In this document: positions 1 to 10,263 of the stretch, piece by piece
Layout: each line of letters opens with the position of its first letter
How positions within the stretch are numbered: the first letter of the stretch is position 1
Assembly: GCF_000341285.1 (NCBI RefSeq)
Contig: NW_005178415.1
Location: 1-64,000 of the forward strand
Source of the DNA: Galdieria sulphuraria
Taxonomy: Eukaryota > Rhodophyta > Bangiophyceae > Galdieriales > Galdieriaceae
Reading direction: 5' to 3'
Length of the DNA stretch: 64,000 nt
Translations under genes and position numbers: made by a program
The notes under the pieces: generated by a model
What the model was told of the DNA's origin: nothing
What the model saw: only the letters and a program-made list of their open reading frames with translations
Database searches by the model: none

Positions 1-283
1 GATCTTCCGTAATAGAAAAAGTCTTCAAAAGCTCTTCTGCTTTCAAAACACTTTCCAAACATTGTTCCTTCAAAGTTTGAAGCTGCTTTATGAGAGTTCT
101 TCTTGAAGAAGGTTGACTAGTAGTAGCCCTCTTCAACAACAGTCGCAATTTCTGGTTGTAAGAAGCGATATTAGAGATGGTTGTCGACAGTTCACTCAAG
201 GCACTCTCTCCTTCTGCATCTGAAACGTTCTTCCGAATTTCCGAAACACTGACATTTTTGAGAGCACTGTTTTGTGAAGACAT
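1..283 (-). CDS. 5' fragment of a helical protein, possibly a syntaxin-like SNARE N-terminus
   Basis: The reading frame is open from an ATG at 281-283 to the left edge of the window, so the gene is cut off after about 94 codons. The visible part begins MSSQNSALKN and is rich in Leu, Glu, Lys and Ser. It has two helical stretches with the spacing of a syntaxin Habc N-terminal domain (STTISNIASYNQKLRLLLK, then a helix beginning LIKQLQTLKEQ). No SNARE motif or membrane anchor is in view because they would lie outside the window. The syntaxin idea rests only on general resemblance, so a generic coiled-coil protein is an equally fair reading. That this is a real coding start is more certain than the family. 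Confidence 0.5.
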   Translation of the reverse strand, partial: MSSQNSALKNVSVSEIRKNVSDAEGESALSELSTTISNIASYNQKLRLLLKRATTSQPSSRRTLIKQLQTLKEQCLESVLKAEELLKTFSITED

Positions 284-1043
284 AAGAGAAACCCGCAAAT
301 CCAAATTAGAAATGAATTTTTAGGAAAGTTGTCCAAATAACTGAAAGTTGGTTTAGTGAATAGCAATATGTTCAGAGCTTTCAGTTTAATCGTTGCCTTT
401 TACAAAAAAAGAGAATGCTTAGGAGCCTATGGAGCCCTTCCTATTTATCAATGTGTACGCATATATTATGTATAGCCCGTGTAAGTTTAAAAACGGGAAC
501 TTGAAAGTATTTCTCAAACGATTCTCGACTCTTACAAAGAAATTTTGCTCAAAAAGGAAGATTTTCTACCAAATGACAACTATTGGAAAAGGAGTAAAGG
601 AAATGAAACGATCAACAAAACAACACAAATGTTGTAAGCCATTTAGGATAATATTAGATAGATAAATTTATATACGAAAAGTTTAAGCAAACTTCCTTAA
701 AACACTACAAATTTCCTCCCAGGAAATGATACAGACAGCCTTGTTCAACGGTCTTGAGTTTAAAGTGTACTGGTCTTGTGAAAACGTTATGTAAATTAAT
801 AAAAGCCTCAGTCACATTCGGCCTCCTCAGAAGTTTCAAATGTTAAGCATCTACTCTCTTCAGCCAATCAAACGAGAAAGAGATTCTACTTCTCACAACA
901 GGAAAAATTTAAACAGGCAAAACCTGAGTGACAAATATCTTATTGCTGCATGAAATGGCTGAGATATAATTTCAAATAAGACCATTTTGAGTTCTGCCAA
1001 AAATGAAACATTGCCAGCTTCTACGACACTTGGAGAGAGAATA
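284..1043. other. intergenic region, no gene supported
   Basis: AT-rich sequence between the ATG of the left-edge gene and the stop of AMPK beta, both on the minus strand. It should hold the 3' UTR of AMPK beta and the promoter of the left-edge gene. A plus-strand ATG frame of 78 codons (429-665) is present but shows no domain and no splice partner. I see no tRNA or repeat. Confidence 0.5.
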
Positions 1044-2216
1044 TCACGCTTTCTTATACAAAACAACAGTTACAAACTTTGTCTGATACCGAAATGTTGA
1101 CATATAGCACCGAAACTGAACATTGCACTCTGGTGTTTCAGTACTTCGATATAAATGATTTACAGTTACAGTTAGGGGTCTCTTTAACTCTGACGGCTCT
1201 TCACCTGCACTTAAAAATGAATCCGTCTTGCAGTTAAGAACACAACAACTATCTGAGAGTTGAGGAGGGCAAGGTGGAGGTTCTCTCGAAAAACTCTGAA
1301 AGTCCGGCCATTCTTCACCGTAAGAATCCACAGGAGTGTTACTTTCATTTTCTCGCAAAAAGGCAATCTCTGCCATTCCTTTTTGGTAAGCTTCTAACAT
1401 TACGTCGTCATCCTGAAATTCGCTCTTAAAGTTGTTGACTTGAACAATGTTGTTTAGATTTCCCATTCCTTGCAAACAATAGTTAATACCAGTACATTCA
1501 GTGGCCAACTGCTTACCATCTAGAGCCGTTGGAAGTTCTGGTGCGTGTCTCCTACATAATATCTTTCAATACTGTCGCAACAAATAGTAAGTTGTTGCAT
1601 ACCATTCATTATCTACGTAATATTTGTACTGATAGACGCCTGGTTCCAAATTTAAAAGAGTGTAAAAGTTGTTTCCCGAACGGCGCAGAGGATACATTGC
1701 TTGCCAATTATCAAAGGCGCCCATAATGAATACTTGCATTCCTCCGTGTCTCCAATCAAAGGCTGTGGGAATGGTACCAGCAAGTTCTATAAACAATGTT
1801 AATCAACTTACAATACGATAAGTGAAAAACAAACCGTCGTCGTCGCTCTCTTCTTCCCCTGCCTTGCCAGACATCATAAGCTTTCCTTTTCGAGAACCAA
1901 GAAAATTTCTAGGCGTTAGGTTTGGTGAGGGTGGCGATATTCTTGGACTCTTGGCCTCCTCATCAGTCAAGACCACAGTGGACGAGTCACCTAATGGGCG
2001 GCTGATTGGTATTGGCTTTGTGTCATAAGAGAACTGACGCCCAGAAGACTCTTCCACTTCTTTCAAGCTGTTGCTAAAACGACTCAATTTCTCAAGGGAT
2101 GACTTTTCAAGGGAAGATTCCAGGACTGATGCAACCTTGGAAGCATCACTAACAGAGTCCGCGGTCTGAAAAGATTTCGGAACATCCTGAGACTGTCGTG
2201 AGTGATTTGAACCCAT
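1044..2216 (-). CDS. AMP-activated protein kinase (SnRK1/AMPK) beta subunit
   Basis: Regulatory and scaffold subunit of the heterotrimeric energy-sensing kinase, joining the kinase alpha and nucleotide-binding gamma subunits. I predict three exons: 1835-2216, 1603-1786 and 1044-1551, with introns of 48 and 51 nt, phases consistent, giving 357 aa. The N-terminus MGSNHSRQ fits an N-myristoylation signal. A Ser-rich linker follows, then a glycogen-binding CBM48 module (PTAFDWRHGG, MGAFDNW, YQYKYYVDNEWRHAP after splicing). The C-terminal ASC domain shows PPPCPPQL, VNHLY and FVTVVLYKKA at the very end. The predicted splice restores the NEWRHAP motif exactly, which supports the exon model. CHMP7 lies upstream on the same strand. 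Confidence 0.9.
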
Positions 2217-2674
2217 TTATATTATGTATATATATATCTATATATATTATGTAAATATTTGTTTGAAGGCGGCTTCTTCTCGCTTTTGTTTTTCACTCTA
2301 ACTGATAATCATAATCCAACAATTCCACCAATCTCTTACTTGGCTGCGTTCATAACAATTATCATTCCAGTTTCAAGTTGGAAGGGCTATTGGTTGGAGC
2401 TTTCATTTTCACTTCATCCTACGAGAAAATATGCCATTGCCTTCCATTTTATGAAAGACAAACAAAATCTATTGAACAACTGACTGGATAAAGAAGCAAC
2501 AATTCTTAGAGCATCCAAGTGATGCCCTTTCCATTGTCGATAAACGAAATGAAATAATAAAAACTGTCGTTTACTTGGTAAATTTTGTTCATCAGAGTCG
2601 TGACAAGAAGCCTTGACTCTTTTGAGAAAAGGAATAAGCAACTATACAAATTACGATATTCTAAAATACTTTTC
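2217..2674. other. intergenic region with short TA-rich tract
   Basis: About 460 bases between the AMPK beta start and the CHMP7 stop, both minus strand. It contains a TA-rich tract at about 2221-2252 just before the AMPK start, plus the presumed CHMP7 3' UTR. Short open frames on both strands here have no recognisable content. Confidence 0.5.
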
Positions 2675-4138
2675 TTAGGAATGTGAGGGTAACATATAAC
2701 TGAATGGTCGATTTTCCTTCTCTTCTTTTACATCTTCCCTTTGAAAAGTTGGCAACGTAATGGTTTTCGCGACATTGACTTTGGGAGATTCAGAAGCTTC
2801 TCTTTGCTGCCGCGTTTCCTTCTCTTCTATAGACGCTTCCAATACATTCAAATCCTCTTCCAACTCACTTGTCATTTCATCAGAATTCGTCATGATAGAA
2901 CCAGCAAGTATATCATCTATTTCTTGTTGGTCTTCCATATGCTCTTGAAGATCTAATAAGACATCATCTACTTCTTTCATATCCAAACCTTGGTCTTCTT
3001 TTAAGGAATTCATAGCATCTCTTCCAAGCTTTAGCACTTGTGCCGCTTGTTGTGATAGCTCTGTTGCCTCAGACGAATACAATATTTCATTCAAATTACT
3101 CAGTTGCTGATAGCTTCTATCGATACTACTTTCTAAAAATTTGCGAATACGAAGCAGTTGAATTCCTTTCCTTTTTTCATCCATGTAACTTTGACTCCCT
3201 GAGGACTTTCGCTTCAAACTACTCATTCTCTTTGCACAGGTACTTAAACTTTCCTCTACTTTCGACAATTTCAGGTTCAAGCTGTCAATATGTCTTTCGA
3301 GTCGTGTAATTTGAAGTATCAATGAAAAAATATTCTTATCAAACTCTTTAATAGATAGATCAGGTCCAAACTTTACTCCAAAAACATCTTTTTCTACTTC
3401 ATACACAACTGCTTTTCCTTGTTGAACCAAAGCATACAATGAACGGTGACATAAAACCTCATCACCCGAGAAAACGGAACACAATTCTTGCACCAGAAAA
3501 CGCCCACCAATATGAGTTTCTCGCTGCTCTTCTACAAAGCACCATAGCTTGTTGACGAGAACTTCTAATAAGCACTTGTGCGTCAATACAGTAGAAGCTG
3601 CATCGTCTCCCCAATCTGTCCACCATCTCAAAACAGGTTTGCAGGTTTGTTTGAGCAACCCGAATGAATAGTTAACTGTACTAGATAAGACAGATTGAAC
3701 GAAATTAGTACAAGTCTCTCGAACAGCAACTTTTTCCAGTTGGAAAACTCCCACTGGAATCAGAACTTTTGTGTCAATCAAATAACTGATAACTTGGTCA
3801 AAACTCGCTGGAGGGCCTTCCTTTTCTCCAACGTTGACTTCCAACTCTTCCTATTCTCATTCAACTGGCCAAATCCAACCAACAGAAAACTATAAGAACT
3901 CACTTTCTTTGCTTGTTGTCTAGGACACTCTTTTAAATATGCCAGAATCTTCTCTTCTACCAGCTCGACTACTGAATCCCATAAGACCTACGTAAGCTAC
4001 TCAACTTGTGTTGTTCAATTGGAAGCTAAAGTCACAAACCGGGTCTACTTCTCTGGTTGTTGGTAACACTGTATTCCACAAAGCCGTTCTAACCTCTTCT
4101 TTTCGCAACATGTCACGAACACTAGATTGGCTCGTCAT
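2675..4138 (-). CDS. CHMP7: CHMP7-like ESCRT-III protein
   Basis: ESCRT-III family protein. In animals CHMP7 recruits ESCRT-III to the nuclear envelope for sealing and quality control. Three exons are predicted: 4040-4138, 3904-3987 and 2675-3850, with introns of 52 and 53 nt at phase 0. The spliced start reads MTSQSSVRDMLRKEEVR. The first half carries the Trp-rich winged-helix region typical of CHMP7 (VLWDSVVELVEEKILAYL, then PVLRWWTDWGDDAA). The second half is a SNF7 domain with a basic helix (RLERHIDSLNLKLSKVEESL) and an acidic C-terminal part (EEIDDILAG-like, DLNVLEAS). Without splicing the ATG would be missed, because a stop lies just upstream of the large exon. It shares a 96-nt divergent promoter with the next gene. 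Confidence 0.85.
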
Positions 4139-4234
4139 CTGAGGAAGACTTTGGGATTCCAGAACAACGGCCAATGTGGATTCCTACTAAGGAAGGTAGG
4201 TAATGCGTCATCATAGTTTCTGGAGTGCTTTGAC
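4139..4234. promoter_or_regulatory. divergent promoter region
   Basis: Only 96 bases separate the predicted ATG of CHMP7 (minus) and that of the GT28 glycosyltransferase (plus), so both 5' UTRs and promoters must lie here or overlap the coding starts. No specific motif is claimed. Confidence 0.5.
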
Positions 4235-5666
4235 ATGTCTGCTACAGTACATAAAGAGGTATTATCTGTCTTCAAGTTACTGAGTTGTGTGGTTAATATT
4301 CGAATAGTATTCTTTGAGTGTTCTTGAACATCGCGCAACTATAGAACCAGAGTTTAAGGAACAACTGGATGATATCTGTCATGGAAGTAGTGGCATTCTT
4401 TTCTTTCCATCTTTAGGTAGTTGCGATAATGAAGCTCAAAGGAAAGTCAAGGAAAACTGGAAAAATCTTGCGCAGGTCTACAAACCTTTTTGTGTGTTTC
4501 TTCTTTACGGTTCTGGTGGTGGAGGTCACCTTGCAAGTGCACAAGCACTGTTCGACTTGATAAAGGTATGCTAATTCTTGTTGGGTTTTGTCATTGGCAA
4601 ATAGTTTGCAAAGGAAAGGCATCCTGAGTGGCATTGCTTTCTTTGGGATGTAACAGAGTTGGCAGGAATTTCTCTCAGTGGCGCTTTATATAATATTGCA
4701 TTGGAATGGGATCTTTTACCCTTTGTTGGCGCCCTCTATTCAGTTGCCAAAGTATTTAGACCTTTGTTGGATCCTGTTTTTTCTACTCGTTTGAAAGGTC
4801 GATGGAAGCGTTTGCCTAAACCAGATTTGGTTGTTTCGTTTGTTCCCTTTTTGAATAGCGCTATCATAAACTCGTTGCCAGATTCTCAACATATAACTGT
4901 CATGACAGACTTTACTAATACGGCTGCTCATCCTTGGTTACAAGACAAACGCCAAAAGGTTCTCTGCGGAACGGTGACTTCCATCCAGCAAGCCATACGT
5001 CAAGGATACGATGTCTCGCACTTGAAGCCCATCAGTGGTATGGTTGTACATCCACGTTTCTACAAAAGCAGCAATGTGGATATTCCATATTTAAGAAGGA
5101 AACTGTTGGGTAGTAATGTGAATCATTCAACAGAAGAGAGACTAACCATCTTAATACTGATTGGTGCTTATCCCCCTTATTATACTACTCAACAAATTAT
5201 TTCTTGCTTTTCTGCAACTTGTAGTCACCAGTTGGGTGTTTTGAACGTTATATGTATTTGTGGTGGCAACTCTCGCCTTTATCAAGAATTGAGTAGACTC
5301 AAGTGTCAAGGCCCAGCATTTTATAGAGAGAACTTGTTTTTGTTGGGATACACTAAACAAGTAGCTGAATATATGCGTATCAGTGATATTATTATTACAA
5401 AACCTGGTCCAGGAGTAGTAGCAGAATCTTGCGTCATGAAAGTTCCATTAATTATCTTAACCTTGAATAATCAATTAATGGAGCAAGAAGAAGAAGTCGC
5501 CAATTGGGTGGTTAAACATGGAATAGGTAGAAAGATTGTATTTTTTGATCAACTTTTGAATATAACGAAAGAACAAATCTTAATGTGGAAACACAACATG
5601 GAAAGTTTAGGAGAGAATAGAGCAGTATTTGAAGTTTTGAAAGAGTTGGAAACTTATGCCAAGTAA
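4235..5666 (+). CDS. monogalactosyldiacylglycerol synthase-like glycosyltransferase (GT28)
   Basis: Likely transfers a hexose from a UDP-sugar to diacylglycerol or a similar lipid, as MGDG synthases of family GT28 do. Exons are 4235-4258, 4308-4565 and 4605-5666 (introns 49 and 39 nt, phase 0), giving 447 aa. The N-terminal MGDG-synthase domain has the glycine loop YGSGGGGHLASAQAL, then ERHPEWHCFLWDVTELAG. The C-terminal GT-B half has LILIGAYPP, the nucleotide-sugar motif IITKPGPGVVAESC and a terminal helix. The first exon has only eight codons. The predicted N-terminus (MSATVHKEYSL) does not look like a plastid transit peptide, so the location is open. Other lipid-directed GT28 enzymes are possible alternatives. 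Confidence 0.72.
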
Positions 5667-5744
5667 CTTTAAATATTTTTGTAAATAAGAAATTGTCTCT
5701 GCCATTGACTTTTATAAAAAAAAAGAAGCACAACAAGTATTCCT

Positions 5745-7158
5745 TTAGAATGGTAATGCTTGTACATAACGACTCAAGGACTGATTCTCTATCATTCCAT
5801 TTAGACTTTGAGGATCCTTTAGAAATTGGAGAGCGATTTGATTATCCAACTCATGAACCAACTTGGGAGGCATCTCACTTATGCTCATATTCAATATTCT
5901 CTGCACATGATGAGGCAACAAAATTGAATAGTCAGCCTGAGCTTCATGTGAAGCGCCTTTCAGTTTCCAATGAGCTGCAAAATATCCACTTTGTTGACTT
6001 TGCTTCAAAATAACTGCAACTTTTTTCAAAGAAGTCTCTGTTTGAAATTTTTCCGTATGTATGCAAACAACTGACGCATTCAACTGAGAAAAGCTATTGC
6101 TCAATTCATCTGGAACTGCTTCCATCCATGGATCGAGAGCTAAGCACTTACTGAATCTCTTCTCTAAATAGCAAGCAATAAGGCTAGTTGCGCCTCCAAA
6201 AGAATGACCCATAACTGTCACTTCCTTTAGATTTATTTTGCCTCTAAAGTCAAGATGAGTTGGAAGATTCACGAGATTTTTGGATTCTTCGTTTAATACT
6301 TTCAATGAGGCTAATGCTACTTGAAGGTCTACAACTCGACGATGAGCTTGCAAGATACGTATAGTTTGGGATACTGCTGGTGTTTCACGTTCTTCTTGAG
6401 TTAACTTTCGATAAAAGAGAACATCTCCATCCTTAAAGTATACTAAAGGAACTGAACCATCGGTATGATCCACTGAGACAACGATATATCCATGAGACGC
6501 CATTTCCGCACATAGCTAGAAAGAAATAGGTTCATCGATTTCAAAGACATTGTGCTTCCATACATACCACTGAATAACTTAATCTGTTTGCAAAGAGTCC
6601 ATGACTAAATAATACAACAGGCCAAGGTTCAGTCGAGTGGGCTAAAGGAACATCTGACAACATCGGACTTTTCATCCAACTGGCTATGGACAACAAAAAC
6701 GCATAGGCTGGTCGAGCACCAAACAGTTGGACAGTTGCCTTTACCAAAGGATGTGGATATCTTTGATACCATTTCAAAAAAGAAACATCTGGAAGGATGG
6801 AAGCTCGTTTGCTATCTTGTGTCACTGACAACCATTTTGTTATGAAATGAGTTGTTTGCTCTTTCTCTTTCGATGGATAAAATACTTGCACCATAAGTTT
6901 CTTTGGTGGAGATATATCTATTGGAAGTCCCTTATCTATCTCAGGTGCAATATAAGGACCGCCTCCAAAGACACAAACATTGGCTTGGGTGCAGTTCACA
7001 AATTTCCAAGCTCCACTTGGTCTGTATATAAGAATATCTGTAGTACCTACTGTGTACCTTCCTGAAGGTGAGGGTAGTCGATCGTATAGCCAAAATTGTA
7101 TAAAAATAGCCAAAAGAGGTGCTGCAATAAGCACTGTGAAAATCCACGAGACTTTCAT
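5745..7158 (-). CDS. platelet-activating-factor acetylhydrolase-like phospholipase
   Basis: Family of secreted or membrane-linked lipases (plasma PAF-AH, PLA2G7 type) that remove short or oxidised sn-2 acyl groups from phospholipids. Exons are about 6568-7158 and 5745-6515, with a 52-nt phase-0 intron. The chosen ATG at 7156-7158 starts an N-terminal hydrophobic segment (MKVSWIFTVLIAAPLLAIF), a signal anchor or signal peptide. Catalytic features are the serine elbow GHSFGG, a downstream Asp in LALDPWM and His in GASHEAQ. The oxyanion region VVLFSHGLFANRLSYS also fits. The reading frame continues upstream without an ATG, so a 5' exon cannot be excluded, but only 39 nt separate this start from the divergent TOM5-like gene. 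Confidence 0.85.
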
Positions 7159-7197
7159 CGAGTGTTTGCTATAAACTGAAATTTCTTTTCGAATTTC

Positions 7198-7413
7198 ATG
7201 AATTCGGCAGACGCGTTGTTCGGCGTACAACCTAACAAGGATGAACTCAAAAAGGTATTAGAAATAAACGCAGTAACCTTAGCAGCCTACTTTGCTATTA
7301 TTCGTGCTACGCCGTTTGTGAGTTTCTCTTTATGGGAACTTTTCTGGGAGTCTCACTTTGTCAAAACTTGTTAGGTCATAGACGTAGTTAAGGCTATTTT
7401 CCGGAAGGATTGA
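7198..7413 (+). CDS. TOM5-like small subunit of the mitochondrial import channel
   Basis: Candidate tiny subunit of the TOM complex, which helps assemble the outer-membrane import pore. Two exons are predicted: 7198-7317 and 7375-7413, with a 57-nt intron (GTGAGT donor, TTAG acceptor, phase 0), giving 52 aa. After a short hydrophilic N-terminus the helix AAYFAIIRATPFV closely resembles the YVALLRVTPFI segment of animal TOMM5, followed by a basic tail VVKAIFRKD. The length matches animal TOMM5 (about 51 aa). Reading through the intron gives a 57-aa frame with a less typical end. The family call rests on a short segment and is therefore tentative. Confidence 0.55.
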
Positions 7414-7520
7414 AAAGTGGTTCTTCCGATTGATTGCAGTGTAGCGAAGGAAATCTTTATCGATGTTTTGGGAGCTTATTGGAACGTATTCTGTTGATTC
7501 ATAGTAAACTTTTTGACAAT

Positions 7521-7814
7521 TCATTTGTTGGCTCTGTACATATTTTCAAATACTACAATTGTGCACTGCATTTTATATAGAAACGACTCATAGTCCTTTA
7601 ACTGAGACATATTGAACTTGGATGAAAACCTTTGAAAGCTCCTCCTTTTGTGTTCCCCTTGAGCAAACTCATATGAGATGGTACAATCAAAACAAACAAC
7701 TTCCACAATAAGCATAGGTAAACATCCATACTCGAAAAATAACTCAAACTTTGGGTTGGCAAATAGTAGCAAAAGTGCTTTCTGCTTCAATGGTTTGAAA
7801 GTATGCTTCAACAT
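7521..7814 (-). CDS. small protein of unknown function
   Basis: An ATG at 7812-7814 opens a 97-codon frame with a hydrophobic and Cys-containing centre (EYGCLPMLIVEVVCFDC). I do not recognise the family. A possible 49-nt intron near the end would replace the last residues by a different tail ending at 7457-7459. The gene would be convergent with the TOM5-like gene and divergent from the four-TM gene at 8005. The pattern of short strands is slightly reminiscent of a Rad9/Hus1-type clamp segment, but this is too weak to name. Confidence 0.35.
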   Translation of the reverse strand: MLKHTFKPLKQKALLLLFANPKFELFFEYGCLPMLIVEVVCFDCTISYEFAQGEHKRRSFQRFSSKFNMSQLKDYESFLYKMQCTIVVFENMYRANK

Positions 7815-8004
7815 ATTTGCAGCTCAGAAGAAGACTTACAACTCTTAGGACTGTGGTATTGATTTAGTGACAGAGAATAATAATCGAAACTTGAATAATA
7901 TATTGCAGTCTAGTCATTCAATACACTTTTAGTGGACGTAAAAAACTTAGCACAAGACACAAACTCTAAGCGAAAACAGCTTTATTCAACATTTTCATTT
8001 TCAA

Positions 8005-8946
8005 ATGATCAGAAATTTCTGTGCCTTTCAATGTCAAGTTTTAGGGTCCACTCACAGAAAGTTTTTCAGAGCAACTTGTACAACTTTCAGAATGCATACC
8101 ATGACTGAGAGACGAAATATTACAAAACAATGCAAGTCATGCTTGGAAATGAATAAAGAACAAAGCACCGCGAGTACGGAGGAACTTTTGAATCCAGCGA
8201 AACTGGCTTCTCTGCAGCGTCAATACAAAGAGCTGTTGGAGCAGTTTGAGCAAACTTTGGATAAACATAACAGGAAAGAAATGCAGTTAAGGCTTGAGAA
8301 ACTAGAGAGAAATATTGGTAAGTTAAAAGGAGAAGACTCCATCTATCTAACACAGAAATGATAGAGCTAGAGAAACGTTCTGTTATGACAAGTGGGTTGA
8401 GAAGTTTATTCGTAGTTCAAGCAATTGTCTCTCTTTCTGTTGGAGGACTTTTAGCAGCCAATAAGTTTCCTTTTGTTCAAGAAGTACCTCTTGTGTTCCG
8501 TATGATTATCTCCTTGTGAACAAGAGTCTTATGCATTGCCTTTTGTTAGGTGCGTTGGGATTTTGGATGGTCTGGTTATTCACTATTCCTTCTTTGCGAG
8601 CCCGAAAACCGAATATGGCAGAAAAGAACGCTTTAAATGTAGCCTTCTTAGCTTGTCCTGTTGCTAACGTTGTGATTCCGTTCGTCAACAAAGTTGGTGT
8701 AGAATAAGATTTCAAAGTGAATTATAATAGAAATATTAGGATACCTTCCTTCTTTGGTTTGTTAACGTTTCTGTAGTTCTTAGCCTTTATGGTTATTATT
8801 TCTTTTTGAGCGACGAAGCTGTTCGCGCACAAAGTCAACTGAAAATTCGTGGCATTTTGAGGTAGGAGGAGAATTGCAGAGAGAATCGGATTTGCAAAAG
8901 TTCAACTAAATGTTTTAGGTATCTTGATTGGGGTAGTTGGCGTTGA
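8005..8946 (+). CDS. predicted plastid multi-span membrane protein of unknown function
   Basis: Assembled from five exons: 8005-8317, 8356-8499, 8550-8692, 8740-8861 and 8919-8946 (introns 38, 50, 47 and 57 nt), all phase-consistent, giving 249 aa. The N-terminal 60 residues are Arg, Ser, Thr and Cys rich like a transit peptide. A charged coiled coil follows (about residues 65-110), then about four hydrophobic segments: LFVVQAIVSLSVGGLLAA, FRALGFWMVWLFTIPSLRAR, ALNVAFLACPVANVVIPFV and TFLLWFVNVSVVLSLYGYYF. The tail ends RGILRYLDWGSWR. Unspliced, the first two exons look like two ORFs overlapping by ATGA, which is an artefact of a 38-nt intron. The style recalls cyanobacterial and plastid membrane proteins, but I cannot name a family. 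Confidence 0.6.
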
Positions 8947-9241
8947 ACTCAGAAACTTTGGCAAAATGGTATAAAAAGTATTTTTGGGAAACTCTTCTGT
9001 TAGATAACTAGCCTTTCTACTTGGCACTATTTGAATGTCTCCATCATTAACTCATATAAGAGACTTTTGGAATGCACAACTCAAGTAAGCACTTACTACA
9101 AGTCACATTATCGTAATTATGCTGATGATGAGTTGCTAAAGTTTTTGTTGTTGTTGTTTCAAAAGACTTGCGATAAACACAATTCCTATTCTTTCCATCA
9201 TCCATTGTTTATTGGTATTGTGGAAGATTTTGTGTCCGTCG

Positions 9242-9996
9242 ATGGCAATGGCCAACCTTCCCTTAGGTGTTCAGTTACAAAGGCTGCAACAACATAACGA
9301 GACTAGTAAAGCACAAGGCAGCACAAGTTGGAAGAAAAAGTCTGCTAAAAATAGGCCCGTAGAAGCACCAACGAAAAGACCTATCGGAGGCTTTGAAAAG
9401 GCTTCTTATAGTCAACGAAAGAAAGGTTTCGACCCTCGTTTTGAATCCCTTTGTGGGAAATATGAAAGACATCACTTTAATAAATCATACGGCTTTTTAA
9501 GTGATTGGATAGATGAAGAACAGGTAATTGATTTCTTCGATGCCCCTGACAAGGGTAACTTGTTCATTTAGAAACAACTGGAAAGTCGATTGGAGTCAAC
9601 AAAGGATCCGATGGAGCTGAATTCTTTGAAAATAGAACTATCACGCCTAAAAAAGTTGCGTAATCGGGTTCTCAAAGAAACAAACAATAGAAGAAAGGAG
9701 TCCAAGTTGCGTCAAAGCAGTGGAAAGCGAATATTTATTTCCCAGTATGTAGCGTCTGTTTGGATAGATGTGTTTTTGTTTTGTTAACTGTGGAGAATAG
9801 ACGTAAGGCAAATGAGGAAAGTATGAAAGACAAATATGAAGCTCTCAAAAAGTCGGGAAAATTAAAAGAGTATATAGAGAAAAGGAGAAAGAAGCAAGCT
9901 TCCAAAGTAAGTCTTTTCTTGTCAGTAAGGCGATTACTTAATGCTCTCAAGGATCGTCGTCTGTTGCCAACAAGACGAAAGACAAATATGACATAG
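9242..9996 (+). CDS. RRP36: rRNA biogenesis protein RRP36
   Basis: Nucleolar factor of the SSU processome, needed for early cleavages of pre-rRNA on the way to 18S rRNA. Four exons are predicted: 9242-9523, 9572-9744, 9801-9906 and 9952-9996 (introns 48, 56 and 45 nt), giving 201 aa. Family hallmarks appear in order: the NRPVEAPTKRPIGGF block, FDPRFESLCGKYE, FNKSYGFLSDW, a long basic coiled coil, KYEALKKSGKLKEYIEKRRK and the terminal QASKDRRLLPTRR created by splicing. The start is the first ATG in the frame after the upstream non-coding stretch. A second ATG two codons later is an alternative. Confidence 0.88.
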
Positions 9997-10263
9997 TGCT
10001 TTGTTATAATTGCATAGAATTGAAAGTTTGTATATTTTCTATATACGAATTTTTGGATATTATCATGTCTGTTTTGTAAAGACTTTGTTATGATGGCTCA
10101 CTGCTCATTCCAACGCCGATTCTTCAACAAGAAACCTTCCATCTACACTTCAAAGATAGCGACAACGTTCAAACATGTTTATTAACTCATACTAAGACTT
10201 TAACTAAGAATACAACAAAATACTACACTGAGAAGATTTCTACATATCAAAGTCCATGATACA
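9997..10263. other. intergenic, convergent 3' ends
   Basis: Region between the RRP36 stop (plus) and the stop of the next gene (minus). It should hold both 3' UTRs. No further feature is seen. Confidence 0.4.

Noticed and set aside
429-665. 78-codon ATG frame on plus strand
   Set aside because: No domain, basic low-complexity tail, no splice context; region is expected UTR and promoter.
1552-1602. Very short introns of 21 and 30 nt in AMPK beta
   Set aside because: Alternative donors give 51 and 48 nt, restore the NEWRHAP motif and match the local intron norm.
2259-2641. Small ORFs on both strands before CHMP7
   Set aside because: No recognisable content and none has a supporting neighbour or splice signal.
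8350-8365. ATGA overlap of two ORFs resembling a bacterial operon junction
   Set aside because: A phase-correct 38-nt intron joins both frames into one protein.
9031-9241. Open frame upstream of RRP36
   Set aside because: No ATG in frame with the RRP36 start without forced splicing, no conserved content.
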